A DNA stretch of 64,000 bases, from assembly GCA_028023455.1 (NCBI GenBank), contig JAQFVV010000143.1, positions 1,588,001-1,652,000 of the forward strand, written 5' to 3'. Source of the DNA: Epiperipatus broadwayi. Its lineage: Eukaryota; Onychophora; Udeonychophora; Euonychophora; Peripatidae. The notes beneath the pieces are model-generated. The model saw nothing but the letters and a program-made list of their open reading frames with translations, ran no database searches and was not told the DNA's origin. Made by a program: the position numbers and the translations under genes. Of the stretch, positions 62,160 through 64,000 are shown one piece after another; the first letter of the stretch is position 1; each line of letters begins with the position of its first letter.

Positions 62160-62641
62160 TATCAAAGTTTAATCACCTATTGCATTGTCAATAGAAAACC
62201 ATTAACACAGTACAAGACTAAAGGTGGTGCTAGTTGTACTTCCTCTTGTGACAAATCTTATTTCTTACCAGTTCACAAAAGAATCACATATAGTCAAATA
62301 GCAATAATGATTAAAATATGTATGAAAAAATATAAAATAAATACACATAAAAACACACTGTTTTGAATAAAATTAAATACTGCAGTTAATAAAAAAGTAA
62401 AAAAAGTTTGTCTTGTATTTTTTTTTTCAAAGATTTGAAATTTTTTATTAGTCATACTTTATTTCATTATTTTTTTATGCGGATTTTAAAGTAATTTTTC
62501 CCTTTGTTTTTATGCAATTTCTGAAAATTACAGAACCTATCCCCCATTTTTCAAGGTAAGTTAAGTCTACTTTTGTGTGATTTTTTTTAATACAGGTTTT
62601 CTGCAGAACCTATCTATCACATAAAACGAGACCCAGGTGTA
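62160..62641 (+). mobile_element. Tigger-like element, second copy (right half)
   Basis: Collinear with 26060-26540: ACCATTAA-ACA, CTTGTGA-AATCT, TTGAATAAAATTAAATA, TTTGTCTTGTAT and the terminus ACGAGACCCAGGTGTA. The left half and left terminus are absent. Confidence 0.7.
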
Positions 62642-63210
62642 CTTACAAATAAAAAATTCTAAAAAAAATAATATTTCAACTTTGCAAATAATGGGGAAAA
62701 AAACTCATAAGACAACAAAGGGTATAAAATGTCATCTATTGGATTTAGGAAAACAATCTTCAAAAAATTAATTAATTTTTTTATTTTGAGTTTATTTTTA
62801 AAATCCAAATGAATAGATGTTAATCTCTGATAATTCTATCAAATTTTGATTTAAAATATTAAAATTGTTTTATAATTTAACACAGCATCAATAATGACAG
62901 ATAATAATGTTACATTATTAATGCAAAAAGTGGTGGGCATTCTACAAGTGTATTATTCTTTGTTATCATTGTAATCAAATTAGTTACCTTTTATTTTTAA
63001 AAATAAAACAACCCAAATAAAATTAAAAGTGTGTACAAGTATTATTTTATTTTTAAATAATTATACAATTGTTGTATAAAAATATTTATGAATCTTAATA
63101 AATTTCACAGGAAAAAAAAATCAAATTTTTAGATATTCCAAACTTTTTCTGGAAGTAATCACAAATTGTGTGGAAACTGATTACAAAGGACTAAATACAT
63201 CAAAGATGTG
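62642..63210. other. AT-rich spacer
   Basis: Nothing recognised. Confidence 0.4.
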
Positions 63211-63294
63211 GAGGCAGGTTTAAAATACTTTGACCTTGGAGACAGGTTTAAGATACTTTGACCTTAGAGACAGGTTTAAAATACTTTGACTTTG
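63211..63294 (+). repeat. 28-bp tandem repeat, three copies
   Basis: Units at 63211, 63239 and 63267 read GAGRCAGGTTTAARATACTT followed by TGACYTTG-type sequence. TGACCTT resembles a nuclear-receptor half-site, but the repeat may be simple. Confidence 0.9.
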
Positions 63295-63924
63295 CTGATA
63301 TTCAATAATATTAACATCTTTAGATTTTTTTAAATCATAGAATCAAATTTTCAAAGTGCATGAGTTTGCTATTTTAAAACAAACTGTTAGAGAATTATCT
63401 TAATAGATTATTGTTTAAGTATGATTTAAGAGAACATGACACTAATGAGTGAAGACATTCTTATTGTTAAGTGTGTATGGAAGTATTATATTACAAGTTT
63501 TAAATATATATAAAAAATTATGTTGAAGTACAGATTTTCACAACTAAAAGATGAAATTAAAACAATGTTTTGGTCATAATGATAAGAAAAATGTATCATG
63601 GTCAGAGCAACATGAATCAGATTATTGAATGTTTTTAAAAAATTCTTCATTGAAATGAATCCAACTGATGTTTCTCTTTAGGGTTATGGGTTTTTAAAAG
63701 TTGTAATAATTTTTAAAACAATAGCAAGGGTCTGAGTATTATAGTTTTTTCCAGTAATTGTTTTTTAATTATTAGAATTTTGATCAATCATAGATAAAGA
63801 AAGATGAAAATAAATTTTTAAATTGGTAATTTTTTCTTGGTTAAAATGTGAGATTCTGAATATACTGGTAATAAGAATCCTAATTTGTTAATTATAACTT
63901 ATAGATAAAATATGTGTAACTATT

Positions 63925-64000
63925 AAGTAGAAAACCTGACAATGGCCAATGCTAGAAAGTGGTCTGAGGATAGGGATATTCTGAAAAGCTTGTTAAGAGC
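63925..64000 (+). repeat. Start of another foldback copy (cut by window edge)
   Basis: GGTCTGAGGATAGGGATATT and CTGAAAAGCTTGTTAAGAGC match the end sequence of the foldback at 59515-60310. The rest lies outside the window. Confidence 0.7.

Overview
The window is a gene-poor, very AT-rich stretch of an animal nuclear genome. I found no confident single-copy host gene, tRNA or rRNA. The evidence for an invertebrate metazoan is the mix of transposon families: RTE-type and jockey/CR1-like non-LTR retrotransposons, Penelope-like elements (PLEs) with a GIY-YIG endonuclease, a hAT transposase relic, and many foldback elements and microsatellites. A mollusc such as a cephalopod, or an arachnid, would fit, but the sequence alone does not settle the species. 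A run of 500 Ns (36801-37300) shows that this is a draft assembly.

Layout. 1-5.4 kb: two decayed minus-strand RTE LINE pieces (1366-1795 and 3790-5360) and two small palindromes. 5.4-8.7 kb: AT-rich DNA with a 357-bp foldback at 7752-8108. 8.7-11.2 kb: a decayed minus-strand PLE with RT and GIY-YIG parts, apparently bounded by a 14-bp direct repeat. 11.2-16.2 kb: non-repetitive, strongly G-over-C skewed DNA starting near a CCAAT/TATA promoter-like site. 16.2-28.7 kb: scattered foldbacks and MITEs, including a perfect 44-bp-arm hairpin and a Tigger-like element. 28.7-36 kb: the least repetitive, least AT-rich part, with weak exon-like signals, a minisatellite and a 252-bp tandem duplication. 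36.2-39.8 kb: a (TTA)107 array, the gap, a foldback, and the best-preserved coding sequence of the window, an open RTE reverse transcriptase. 42.3-43.8 kb: a second PLE piece, with a hammerhead-like motif between 45-bp inverted repeats. 45.2-48.6 kb: a nest of foldbacks, LINE 3' ends with trinucleotide tails, a palindromic (TTA)/(AAT) microsatellite and a jockey/CR1-like LINE. 53.7-55.6 kb: a third decayed RTE copy (plus strand), split by a 370-bp foldback with a clear 12-bp target-site duplication. 57-64 kb: hAT remnants, further foldbacks, a second Tigger-like copy and short tandem repeats.

The most unusual theme is a set of foldback (long inverted-arm) elements at 37.4, 45.3, 46.6, 55.0, 57.7, 58.0, 59.5 and 63.9 kb. 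Some differ in their ends yet share internal modules, for example CAGACYAGTTTCT followed by CATCAGTGAGG. This looks like a modular non-autonomous superfamily with a conserved core. Autonomous LINEs, PLEs and hAT elements nearby could supply the mobilising enzymes, but which one does so cannot be told from this window.
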